The position numbers were made by a program, and so were the translations under genes. A stretch of 64,000 nucleotides of DNA from Streptococcus sp. LYSM12 (lineage in GTDB: Bacteria; Bacillota; Bacilli; Lactobacillales; Streptococcaceae): NCBI RefSeq assembly GCF_004569635.1, contig NZ_SPOZ01000011.1, positions 1 through 64,000 of the forward strand. The letters are read 5' to 3'. The notes under the pieces were generated by a model that saw nothing but the letters and a program-made list of their open reading frames with translations, was not told the origin of the DNA and made no database searches. How positions within the stretch are numbered: position 1 is the stretch's first letter; each line of letters starts with the position of its first letter. Of this stretch, positions 16,600 to 25,041 are shown one piece after another.

Positions 16600-17529
16600 A
16601 TGAAAAAAATAGGAAGAACGCTGAAAGAAAATTGGATGTTCCTATTGATGGTTTTTCCAGGTATGATCTGGTTGGTACTCTTCTTTTACATCCCAGTTTT
16701 TGGAAATGTGGTAGCTTTTAAGAATTACCATTTGACAGGGAATGGCTTTATCCATAGTCTATTCCATAGTCCTTGGGTTGGTTTGGATAATTTTAGATTC
16801 CTATTTAGCTCGCGGGATGCGTATATCATCACGAGAAATACCGTATTATACAATGTTGGATTCATCGTGTTAGGCTTAATCGCTGCAGTCGCGATGGCGA
16901 TTATTCTGAGTGAATTGCGTTCTAAGAAATTGGTAAGGATCTATCAAACCACCATGCTCTTTCCTCACTTTCTATCATGGATTATTATTTCATTTTTTGT
17001 CTATGCCTTTTTAAGTCCTGATAAGGGAATTTTAAATCATATTCTAGCAGGATTTGGAGGCGAGGGGAAGAACTGGTATGTGATCGCCTCTTTCTGGCCG
17101 GCCTTTCTGCTCTTTCTAGGTATTTGGAAAGGCTTGGGAAATAGCAGTATCATCTACTATGCAACGATCATGGGAATTGACCCCAGTTACTATGAGGCGG
17201 CAACAATGGATGGAGCTTCTAAATGGCAACGTATCCGTCATGTGACGATTCCACAATTAGCTCCGTTGATGATTATCTTGACTATTTTGGCTGTTGGAAA
17301 TATCTTCCGAGCAGACTTTGGACTCTTTTACCTAATCCCCAAAAACTCTGGTCAAATTTTTAATGTCACAAATGTGTTAGATACTTATGTCTATACAGCT
17401 TTAGCTCGAACAGGGGACATTAGTATGGCAGCAGCTGCCGGTCTGTATCAATCAATCGTTGGCTTTATTTTAGTTCTAACAACGAATCTCATCGTCCGTC
17501 GAATTGACAAAGATGCAGCTTTATTCTAG
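16600..17529 (+). CDS. ABC sugar importer permease 1 (NgtP1/LplB type)
   Basis: A 309-residue inner-membrane permease of the MalF-like group. About six membrane helices are visible, and the EAA loop that contacts the ATPase reads YYEAATMDGASKWQRIRHVTIPQL near residue 203. The cytoplasmic N-terminus (KKIGRTLKENWMF) leads into the first helix. It starts 8 bp after AAAGGAGGGG, and permease 2 follows 11 bp after its stop. The three-gene set with a large lipoprotein corresponds to the pneumococcal complex-N-glycan importer (SP_0090-0092). There is no ATPase gene in the operon, so MsmK (60489) is the likely partner. Assignment to N-glycans rests on neighbours and protein sizes. Confidence 0.88.
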   Translation: MKKIGRTLKENWMFLLMVFPGMIWLVLFFYIPVFGNVVAFKNYHLTGNGFIHSLFHSPWVGLDNFRFLFSSRDAYIITRNTVLYNVGFIVLGLIAAVAMAIILSELRSKKLVRIYQTTMLFPHFLSWIIISFFVYAFLSPDKGILNHILAGFGGEGKNWYVIASFWPAFLLFLGIWKGLGNSSIIYYATIMGIDPSYYEAATMDGASKWQRIRHVTIPQLAPLMIILTILAVGNIFRADFGLFYLIPKNSGQIFNVTNVLDTYVYTALARTGDISMAAAAGLYQSIVGFILVLTTNLIVRRIDKDAALF

Positions 17530-17540
17530 AAGGAGGGTCT

Positions 17541-18467
17541 ATGAAATCAATCAAAAAGAAAAAAATTGACCATGTCAGTATCCATTCCTTTAGCAAAAAG
17601 ACAGACCTGTTCTTTAACATCGTGATTGCTTTGTTTGCCTTGTCCTGTATCTTGCCATTCATTTTTGTCATCATGATTTCAATAACAGACGAAACGCGTC
17701 TAGTGGTTGATGGCTTCCAATTTTGGCCGTCAGCTTTCAGTTTTGCTGGTTATGAATTTTTAGACCAACTAAAAGGTAAAATTTTACAGTCGCTTTTTGT
17801 GACGGTCTTTGTGACAGTAGTTGGAACAGCGCTAAATGTCTTTTTCACAACGACCTATGCTTATGCGATTTCACGGAAGACATTTCGATTTAGACGCTTT
17901 TTCACTGTCTTTGCCCTGGGAAGTCTCCTGTTTGATGCAGGGATGGTTCCGCGTTATATTATCATGACAGGATTTTTAGGGTTGGGAGATACCATCTTTG
18001 CCTTGATTGTGCCGATGCTCCTCAGTCCCTTTAATATCATTGTGATGCGCACCTTTATTAAACGAACTATTTCAGAGTCTATTATCGACTCTGCCCGGAT
18101 TGACGGGGCTAGTGAGGCAAGGATATTCTTCCAAATTTGCCTGCCACTGGTTCTACCGGGAGTTGCAACCATTAGTCTATTTACCGCTTTAGCATTTTGG
18201 AACGATTGGTTTAATGCTTTGCTTTACATCAAGAGTGAAAACCTCTTCCCGCTTCAGTATCTCTTAACGAAAATCCAAGCCAATCTTGATTTTCTTTCAA
18301 CTAGTGCAGGGGCAGGAGCACAGGTCTTTAGCGCAGCAAAAGGTCTACCGCGAGAATCTGCTCGTATGGCCATGGTGGTGGTGGCTACCCTACCGATTGC
18401 CTGTGTGTATCCATTCTTCCAACGTTACTTTGTGAAAGGCTTGACTATAGGAGGTGTGAAAGAGTAA
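17541..18467 (+). CDS. ABC sugar importer permease 2 (NgtP2/YtcP type)
   Basis: A 308-residue MalG-like permease with about six membrane helices. The EAA loop reads SIIDSARIDGASEARIFFQI near residue 178 and the protein ends in the common FVKGLTIGGVKE tail of the YtcP group. A GGAGGGTCT ribosome site precedes the ATG. It pairs with permease 1 to form the channel for oligosaccharides delivered by the lipoprotein encoded 74 bp downstream. The small gap before the lipoprotein gene includes a short GC-containing palindrome (ACGCTCGGCGTT), which may set the higher level of binding protein usually needed. Confidence 0.88.
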   Translation: MKSIKKKKIDHVSIHSFSKKTDLFFNIVIALFALSCILPFIFVIMISITDETRLVVDGFQFWPSAFSFAGYEFLDQLKGKILQSLFVTVFVTVVGTALNVFFTTTYAYAISRKTFRFRRFFTVFALGSLLFDAGMVPRYIIMTGFLGLGDTIFALIVPMLLSPFNIIVMRTFIKRTISESIIDSARIDGASEARIFFQICLPLVLPGVATISLFTALAFWNDWFNALLYIKSENLFPLQYLLTKIQANLDFLSTSAGAGAQVFSAAKGLPRESARMAMVVVATLPIACVYPFFQRYFVKGLTIGGVKE

Positions 18468-18541
18468 GAAAGTTTTAGGTATTCAGAAACGCTCGGCGTT
18501 TCCTTGTTCAATGTGTTAAAAAATAATAAAGGAGAAAGCCC

Positions 18542-20020
18542 ATGAAAAAATGGCAAAAAGTTGTAGCCCTATCCGCTAGTGCAGCTGCATTGGCAGGTCT
18601 TGCAGCCTGCGGAAGTCTCAAAGGAGACAATAGCAAATCCGCGATGACTGATGACGGAAAGACAGTCATCAAGATGTACCAGATTGGTGATGCACCTGAT
18701 AATTTAGATGTCTTACTTGAACAAGCCAATAAAATTATTGGCGAAAAAGCAGATGCTAAATTGGAAATTCAGTATCTTGGTTGGGGTGAATATAGCGATA
18801 AGATGAATGTTATCGTTAACTCAGGTGAAAACTATGATATTGCCTTTGCCTCTAACTATGTGCTAAATGCTCAAAAGGGTGCCTATGCAGATTTGACAGA
18901 GATTTACCAAAAAGAAGGAAAAGAATTATACGACTCTCTTGACCCTGCTTACATTAAAGGAAATACTGTTGACGGTAAAATCTATGCTGTGCCAGTAAGT
19001 GCCAATGTTACTTCTGCCCAACATTTTGCTTTCAATGGCCCTTTGGTAGAAAAATACGGTGTTGATATTTCAAATGTGAAGACATTGGAAGATTTAGAGC
19101 CAGCACTGAAAGTTATTAAAGAAAAAGCACCAGAAACGGTACCGTTTGCTATCGGGAAAAACTACAGTGTATCGAGCAATTTTGATTTCCCAATTTCAAC
19201 AGAATATCCATTTGTCATTGACCTAGACGGAGATACTAAAAAAATCATGCTCTCTTATGATGTCGAAAGCTATCGAGCAAAACTCCGTACCATGCACAAA
19301 TATTATCAAGCTGGCTATATTCCACAAGATGTCGCAACGAGTGATACAACCTATAACTTCTCAGATGATACTTGGTTCGTTCGTGAAGAAACAGTAGGAC
19401 CTGCTGATTACGGTGATAGTCTTCTTACTCGTGTTGCTGGACGTGACATAAAAATCCGTCAATACACAGACTTCTACAAGAAGAATCCAACAACTCAAGT
19501 TGCCAACTTTGTCATCTCAAGCACTTCTAAGAACAAGGAAAAAGCTATGAAAGTCTTGACCTTGCTCAATACAGATAAAGAATTACTCAACGGTTTGGTA
19601 TATGGACCAGAGGGTGTAAACTGGGAAAAAGTAGCAGGGTCTGAAGATCGCGTGAAGGTATTGCCTCCATATAATGAAGGAAACTCTCATATGTCAGGTT
19701 GGAATACAGGTAACAACTGGAACATTTACATCAATGAAAACGTAACAGATGAACAAGTAGCTGAAGCGAAGAAAATTTTGGCAGAAGCAAAAGAATCTCC
19801 AGCTCTTGGCTTCAACTTCAATCCAGAGCCTGTAAAAGCGGAATTGAGTGCTGTATCCAATACCCTCAAACAATACGCACCAGCTATTAACACAGGTACA
19901 GTAGATCCTGATGTTGAAATTCCAAAACTCATGGAAAAACTCAAATCAGAAGGTGCCTATGAGAAAGTGTTGAAAGAATTGCAAACGCAATATGATGAAT
20001 TTTTGAGTAAACAAAAGTAA
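18542..20020 (+). CDS. N-glycan-type solute-binding lipoprotein (NgtS-like)
   Basis: A 492-residue extracytoplasmic binding protein, matching the length I recall for pneumococcal NgtS (SP_0092). The signal peptide MKKWQKVVALSASAAALAG ends in the lipobox LAAC with Cys23 as the lipidated residue. After a short linker the two-lobed binding protein follows, with an ABC_SBP signature region (LEIQYLGWGEYSDKMNVIV) and DUF3502-type C-terminal part. It would capture oligosaccharides on the outer face of the membrane for the two permeases. Start chosen at the ATG after AAAGGAGAAAGCCC. The neighbouring fucosidase and mannosidases indicate host N-glycans as ligand; the exact glycan is not visible. Confidence 0.88.
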   Translation: MKKWQKVVALSASAAALAGLAACGSLKGDNSKSAMTDDGKTVIKMYQIGDAPDNLDVLLEQANKIIGEKADAKLEIQYLGWGEYSDKMNVIVNSGENYDIAFASNYVLNAQKGAYADLTEIYQKEGKELYDSLDPAYIKGNTVDGKIYAVPVSANVTSAQHFAFNGPLVEKYGVDISNVKTLEDLEPALKVIKEKAPETVPFAIGKNYSVSSNFDFPISTEYPFVIDLDGDTKKIMLSYDVESYRAKLRTMHKYYQAGYIPQDVATSDTTYNFSDDTWFVREETVGPADYGDSLLTRVAGRDIKIRQYTDFYKKNPTTQVANFVISSTSKNKEKAMKVLTLLNTDKELLNGLVYGPEGVNWEKVAGSEDRVKVLPPYNEGNSHMSGWNTGNNWNIYINENVTDEQVAEAKKILAEAKESPALGFNFNPEPVKAELSAVSNTLKQYAPAINTGTVDPDVEIPKLMEKLKSEGAYEKVLKELQTQYDEFLSKQK

Positions 20021-20040
20021 GATGATAAAATAGGGCAGAT

Positions 20041-20107
20041 GACCTATTATAAGTGAAGAGTGAGAAGAAATCGAAGTGCTTGTATTAACGGTTTCTCCTC
20101 ACTTTTT
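20041..20107 (+). terminator. Hairpin between the lipoprotein and fucosidase genes
   Basis: AGTGAAGAGTGAGAAGAAAT pairs imperfectly with GGTTTCTCCTCACTTTTTT, ending in a T-run. It would partly end transcription after the importer and lower fucosidase expression. Confidence 0.65.
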
Positions 20108-20140
20108 TGTTCAAAAAGGAGATAGAAAAGCGAGGCGTTG

Positions 20141-22267
20141 ATGAGTCACTTGGTACCAAATATTGCACAATTTCAATACCATAAGGAAGAACTGGCGGCT
20201 TTTATCCACTTTGGCCCCAATACCTTTCACAATGTAGAGTGGGGTGAACACTATGGAAATATGTCAGTCAAGGACGTCTTTCCATTAAAATCAAAAGTTG
20301 ATGTAGAGCCTTTAATGGCGACATTGCAAGAGGCGGGTTTTAAAAAGGTGATTGTAACGGCTAAGCACCATGATGGCTTCGCCATTTGGCGCAGTCGTTT
20401 TACAGACTATGAGATTGGTCATACAGATTACCAAAATGGTCAAGGAGATGTTCTTGCAGATATTTCAGCTGCTGCGACCAAGTATGGTCTTGCGATGGGG
20501 CTCTATCTTTCTCCGTGGGATATTCACGAGAAAAGTTACGGCTATTATGACCAAGACGGAAATCCTCTGGTAGGAGAGGACGGGATTCCGCTTTTGGGTC
20601 GGACATGGGAAGAAGTGGAGCAATTAGATGCTGCTGACTACAATACCTTTTACCTACATCAATTAGAGGAAATTTTGAGCAATCCTTGCTACGGCTGCAA
20701 TGGACGCTTTACAGAAATCTGGTTGGATGGTGCCAAAGGAACAGGAGCTGCTGCCCAGCGCTATAAGCTGGACCAATGGATTGCGACCATTCAGCGCTAT
20801 CAAGGCAGACAAGCTGGTTATGATACGGATGCCCTTTTGTTTGGCGCAGGTCCATATACCACAGTTCGCTGGATTGGAAACGAGTCTGGTTTTGCCCATG
20901 AAACAACGTGGGCACCTGCACGGCTGGTTTATGATGACAGTGGAATTGCAATGGATATAGACACCAATATGCATGACCATTATAGTCAAGGTTATCCAAC
21001 CGGTGACGTTTGGACAGTGCCTGAGGCGGATGCAAGGATTACCTCAGGCTGGTTTTGGGGTCCCAATAAAAAACGACCGAAACCCCTGTCTGAACTGACT
21101 GAAATCTATCTACGCTCCGTCGGTCATGGTGCGACCTTATTGCTCAATATTCCCTTGAATGATCAAGGAAAGGTCGATCAGGACATTCTCGATCGCATCA
21201 GAGAGTTTGGCTGTGTCTTACAGACGACTTTTACGACAAATCTGGCACACGGGGCGAAACTGGATACGGACTCGTCTTACAAGCAGGGATTGGAAAATCT
21301 ACTGGATGAACATCCGTGGACCCACTGGTCTCCTGGTGAGAGTGAGACAGAGGCTGTCCTTACATTGGATTTTGGAAAGCAGACCTCGTTTGATATTGTG
21401 TCAATAGAAGAAGCCATTCAAGAGGGACAGAAAATTTGTCAGTATCAAGTGGATATTAGTTTGAACCAGAAAGACTGGTACTTGATGGAGAAAGGAACAA
21501 CGATTGGTGCGAAGCGCCTGATTGCTCAGCATGGGACACAAGCTCGATTTGTGAAGATTTGGGTCAAAGCAGCAGGAGAAGCTCCCTTGCTTAACCGTAT
21601 AGGGGTATACCGAGCTGCGCCTGATTTTCAAGTGAACACCACTTCCTCATCGCGTATTACGAAACTCCCTCTGATGTTGGGAGAGATTTGTAGTGGACAG
21701 ATGCGTCAGCTAAAGGTGCAAGGTAGCCATGTGAGGATTATGGGGGAGAGCGGTTTGTCTAAGGGGACGCTGGATCTGGTAATGGATAATCAGGCGCTGG
21801 AAACTCTTGACTATGATGCAATCTCAGAGGGATGTCGTACCTTATTTGATTGGTCTTTAACAGATACGAAGCAGCATACGCTTGCTGTGGGCTTAGAGGA
21901 AAAAGATCTGCCCTATGTCTATTTGTTGGTCTATGCTGCTGGTAGCTACATCGAATTTGATCAGAGCCACTATAGTCTGGCAGCAGGAGAAACGGTCTCG
22001 CTAGTTGTGAGACGGGTTGGGGCAAGTAACCAGTACTCAGAAGTATGGGTGGAGAATAACCCAGGTTCTGCCGTTCAAGGGGATTATGATACATCGGTAG
22101 CTGGTAGGTATGTCTTTGAAGTAGGGGAGTCTGAGCGCCAGATATTGGTGAAGACAACCTCTCAACTGCAAGAAAAGGGGTCGCGTTACTTCACGTTAAA
22201 TCTAGTGGGAGAAAAGGGAGCACAGCTAGGAGCTTGTTCACAGGTGATGGTGACCATTCAGTCGTAG
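20141..22267 (+). CDS. GH29 alpha-L-fucosidase with C-terminal accessory modules
   Basis: A 708-residue enzyme. Residues 1-380 form the GH29 barrel: AAFIHFGPNTFHNVEWGEHYG, VTAKHHDGFAIW and TEIWLDGAKG, the last with the nucleophile Asp. Residues about 385-495 look like an F5/8 (CBM32-like) domain (HWSPGESETEAVLTLDFG and later RFVKIWVKAAGEAPLLNRIGV), and 600-708 like a Calx-beta or Ig-type fold (ETVSLVVRRVGASNQYSEV). Pneumococcal SP_2146 is about 150 residues shorter by memory, so the end is an addition. No signal peptide: an intracellular enzyme removing fucose from imported glycans. The ATG at 20141 is preferred over a TTG directly before it; GCGAGG stands 5 bp upstream. Cotranscribed with the importer apart from a hairpin. 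Confidence 0.9.
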   Translation: MSHLVPNIAQFQYHKEELAAFIHFGPNTFHNVEWGEHYGNMSVKDVFPLKSKVDVEPLMATLQEAGFKKVIVTAKHHDGFAIWRSRFTDYEIGHTDYQNGQGDVLADISAAATKYGLAMGLYLSPWDIHEKSYGYYDQDGNPLVGEDGIPLLGRTWEEVEQLDAADYNTFYLHQLEEILSNPCYGCNGRFTEIWLDGAKGTGAAAQRYKLDQWIATIQRYQGRQAGYDTDALLFGAGPYTTVRWIGNESGFAHETTWAPARLVYDDSGIAMDIDTNMHDHYSQGYPTGDVWTVPEADARITSGWFWGPNKKRPKPLSELTEIYLRSVGHGATLLLNIPLNDQGKVDQDILDRIREFGCVLQTTFTTNLAHGAKLDTDSSYKQGLENLLDEHPWTHWSPGESETEAVLTLDFGKQTSFDIVSIEEAIQEGQKICQYQVDISLNQKDWYLMEKGTTIGAKRLIAQHGTQARFVKIWVKAAGEAPLLNRIGVYRAAPDFQVNTTSSSRITKLPLMLGEICSGQMRQLKVQGSHVRIMGESGLSKGTLDLVMDNQALETLDYDAISEGCRTLFDWSLTDTKQHTLAVGLEEKDLPYVYLLVYAAGSYIEFDQSHYSLAAGETVSLVVRRVGASNQYSEVWVENNPGSAVQGDYDTSVAGRYVFEVGESERQILVKTTSQLQEKGSRYFTLNLVGEKGAQLGACSQVMVTIQS

Positions 22268-22361
22268 GTATCCTTAACAGTGAGCGTTTGCTCAGCAAAC
22301 GTCTATTTCCCTCCTTCAAAGGGAGGCTATACCTTTGGAGCAAATCCATTTTGTCGTCAGA

Positions 22362-22520
22362 TATAGTCATTTCGTTTCTATTTTTATTCTTTCGTTCACT
22401 CGTCTTGCTGTACCATTGAGAAAAGTTACACTTTTCTTATCTGTCACTTGAAATAGTTATCAACTATTTCAACTACCTGCGACTCCTTGCCTAGTACTAA
22501 AAAGAAACGAAACGGCTATA
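22362..22520 (-). repeat. 159-bp long-form MITE
   Basis: Complete copy in reverse orientation, with ends TATAGTCATTTCGTTTCTA and GAAACGAAACGGCTATA and both internal hairpins. It separates the fucosidase gene from the two-component operon. The flank before it, a CCCTCCTTCAAAGGGAGG hairpin, is related to the start of the tandem array at 49660. Confidence 0.92.
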
Positions 22521-22681
22521 CTGGTGTTTGGAGAGCATCATTTTCTAAAAATTGGGTACATTATATCTTGCTTTTTAATAGAAATACCTCCTATTAAAAA
22601 TAAATCAAGGCTTGAAAATGTTACTTTCTTACGTTTGTTGTAGTGAGATGTGTTGCGATTGTTTCTTCCCTACTGAAAATA

Positions 22682-22721
22682 TGGTATACTTATGATACAG
22701 TTAGAGATGAAAACGTTTTAT
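22682..22721 (+). promoter_or_regulatory. Extended -10 promoter and cre-like site of the two-component operon
   Basis: TGGTATACT (22682-22690, an extended -10) is followed at 22708-22721 by TGAAAACGTTTTAT, which fits a cre site except for its last bases. The site would lie just after the transcription start. Many genes in this window use the same ATGGTATAAT-type -10. Confidence 0.5.
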
Positions 22722-22735
22722 ATGGGAGATTTGAG

Positions 22736-23341
22736 ATGGGGAAAGTGATTGAGTTTGTTTTTCAAAAAGTGTACCTGGCGCTACTGATTTCAGGAATCTT
22801 TTTTCTATTGACGGTGTGCGGTGGAGTCGTAGGTGGTCTTGCGCCTGCTGGTGCAACCGTCATGTCTTTAGTTGCAGCATATGGGTACGATTATCGTAGC
22901 TACACATGGTCGGAGGGTTGGATTTTGTTTCGAGCCAATATCAAGCGTAGTAATCTAGTCTTTTATTCTTTCTTTTTGTTAGAAGCTGGATTGCTCTATG
23001 GTCTCTATCTTGTCGTTCAGCTTCCGCCGTCTATTTTAACGATGATGGTCACCGTTGTTCAAGTACTTTTGGCACTCTTTGTTTTTTTAGCGTATCCCAT
23101 TTACCTAAAATTACAGGTTTACTTTGAGATGCCCTATCTGGTTAGTCTTAAGCTATCTTTTATTGGACTTTTTGTCAGTGTTCTAGCCTTACTAAAACTG
23201 CTAATTGGAACGGGAATACTGCTTTTGTTAGGCTATCATTTTCCAGCAGTAGGATTTTTCTTGTTGATAGGCATCTGGCATTTTTATGCGAGTGATACAT
23301 TGGAGCCAGTCTATGAGGGTTTGCAGGACAAAGTCAGATAG
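22736..23341 (+). CDS. DUF624 (YesL-like) membrane protein
   Basis: A 201-residue protein with about five membrane segments (residues about 15-45, 80-105, 110-130, 140-165 and 165-190) and the N-terminal TVCGGVVGGLAPAGATVMSL motif of DUF624. Such proteins are usually encoded beside YesM/YesN two-component systems and sugar importers, and they may help the sensor detect transport activity; the mechanism is unknown. I chose the ATG at 22736, preceded by GGGAGA 7 bp away, over longer starts that would include the promoter region. The histidine kinase starts 16 bp after its stop. Confidence 0.82.
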   Translation: MGKVIEFVFQKVYLALLISGIFFLLTVCGGVVGGLAPAGATVMSLVAAYGYDYRSYTWSEGWILFRANIKRSNLVFYSFFLLEAGLLYGLYLVVQLPPSILTMMVTVVQVLLALFVFLAYPIYLKLQVYFEMPYLVSLKLSFIGLFVSVLALLKLLIGTGILLLLGYHFPAVGFFLLIGIWHFYASDTLEPVYEGLQDKVR

Positions 23342-23357
23342 GGTACAGGATAGTAGA

Positions 23358-24998
23358 ATGAAACGATTTTGGTTAAATTCTCTTTTGCGCATATATGCTT
23401 TTGCGATGATTGTTATCATGGTCTTTATCGCTTGCTTGCTGGCTTATTCTAATTGGCGCATAAAAAATCAAGAAGCCCAGCGAGTGGTTCGCTATGCATC
23501 TGGTCGTATGTCTGATGAGGTAGAGTACCACTATCGGCGTTCAACGCAGGTCGTTGAATCCTTGACACAGAATGCCATTCAGCTAGAGGGGCTATATAAG
23601 TATTTTTCTCTTAGTCCATCAGAATACGCTTCTTGGTTATTGAGTACAGATGTACCACAAGGGATTGAACCGTCTATTCACCGTAATATTTTCAGGACTT
23701 ATATGCAAAATGAAGCGATTGAGGGGATTGCTATTGCCTTAAATGACTATAAGACGGTTTTTGTTTCTAGTCGTCAGCTAAAAGGTGGTCGTCAGATTGA
23801 AGCAGAGTCCTTTACCCCAGACCCACAAGCTTTCCCAGTCTTGATGTATGATAAACTGTCCGAGCAGGTAATTGGGACGGCCTATGTGACAATGAATGAA
23901 GAAGTTTTTAGGAAATTAGTAGAAAATACGGATATTCCACTGATTATTCGCATCACGTCGCCTTATGAGCAAGTCATGATGGTTCTAAGGGAAAATCAAA
24001 CTCTGGAAGTTGGTGAATGGCTGAGCAGGGAAACAGCACACGATTACAAGGTAGATATTGCCCTACCAAAAGGTTATCTATTTTTCTTAAATTTTGTGCA
24101 AACGCTTGGGATTGTGGGCACCAGTCTTGTGCTCTCAGGGGTTCTCTATCTCCTCTTGAAACGGGTCTTTAAAAATTACCAAGTACAAGTTAGCGATATT
24201 GTAGAAACGATGCAGGTGATTGCGCACGGAGATACGGCCAAGCGTATCAATGTGGAGACCAAGGAACGGGAGTTGCTACTGATTGCGGACAATACCAACC
24301 AAATGTTGGATAATCTCAACCAGAATCTACATGATATTTACCAGTTGCAGCTGAGTCAGAAAGATGCCAATTTACGTGCCTTACAGGCTCAAATCAACCC
24401 ACATTTTATGTACAACACGTTGGAATTTATCCGTATGTATGCCGTTGTCCATGATCAAGATGAGCTAGCAGATATTATCTATGAATTTAGCAGTCTTTTA
24501 CGCAATAATATTTCCGATGAAAAAACAACGACCTTGGAGCAGGAGTTAGAATTTTGCAGGAAATACAGTTATCTATGTATGATGCGTTATCCAAAATCAG
24601 TTGCTTATGATTACAAGATAGCTCCAGAATTAAGGAACTTTCGCATTCCCAAGTTCAGCATCCAGCCTTTGGTTGAAAATTATTTTGCCCATGGTATCGA
24701 TCATCATCGCTTTAATAATGCGATTAGTGTCAAAGTTTTTCAGCGGGATGGCGGCATTGAAATTTTGATTCGTGACAATGGCAAAGGAATGTCAGAAGAA
24801 GTCTTGAAGCGTCTTCAAACAATCTTACAGCAACGCAGATTTGATCATGGTGATCAAGAGCAGCGTTCCATTGGGATTGTCAATGTCCACGAACGCTTTG
24901 TCCTCTTTTTCGGGGACTGCTACGAGATTCAACTGCATTCTGAACAAGGTCAAGGTGTGACCTACAGTATCTTCATTCGTCAGGAGGAATCCGCCTAA
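23358..24998 (+). CDS. Sensor histidine kinase, YesM type (TCS07-like)
   Basis: A 546-residue membrane sensor. The first membrane helix is at about residues 9-30, an extracellular domain of about 220 residues follows, the second helix is near 250-270, then a HAMP linker and a His_kinase domain with QAQINPHFMYNTLEFIRM (phospho-accepting His in NPHF, near 356). An N-box (QPLVENYFAHGID) and G-box (IRDNGKGMSEE) form the ATPase domain. It is the pneumococcal HK07 type, reported to control N-glycan use, and probably phosphorylates the regulator encoded 43 bp downstream. The ATG at 23358 gives a normal N-terminus (MKRFWLNSLLRIYAF); its ribosome site is weak, so coupling to the DUF624 gene is likely. 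Confidence 0.88.
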   Translation: MKRFWLNSLLRIYAFAMIVIMVFIACLLAYSNWRIKNQEAQRVVRYASGRMSDEVEYHYRRSTQVVESLTQNAIQLEGLYKYFSLSPSEYASWLLSTDVPQGIEPSIHRNIFRTYMQNEAIEGIAIALNDYKTVFVSSRQLKGGRQIEAESFTPDPQAFPVLMYDKLSEQVIGTAYVTMNEEVFRKLVENTDIPLIIRITSPYEQVMMVLRENQTLEVGEWLSRETAHDYKVDIALPKGYLFFLNFVQTLGIVGTSLVLSGVLYLLLKRVFKNYQVQVSDIVETMQVIAHGDTAKRINVETKERELLLIADNTNQMLDNLNQNLHDIYQLQLSQKDANLRALQAQINPHFMYNTLEFIRMYAVVHDQDELADIIYEFSSLLRNNISDEKTTTLEQELEFCRKYSYLCMMRYPKSVAYDYKIAPELRNFRIPKFSIQPLVENYFAHGIDHHRFNNAISVKVFQRDGGIEILIRDNGKGMSEEVLKRLQTILQQRRFDHGDQEQRSIGIVNVHERFVLFFGDCYEIQLHSEQGQGVTYSIFIRQEESA

Positions 24999-25041
24999 CA
25001 TTATCTTGTTGGTGATTTCAGAGGTCTAGAAAGAGGAAAAT

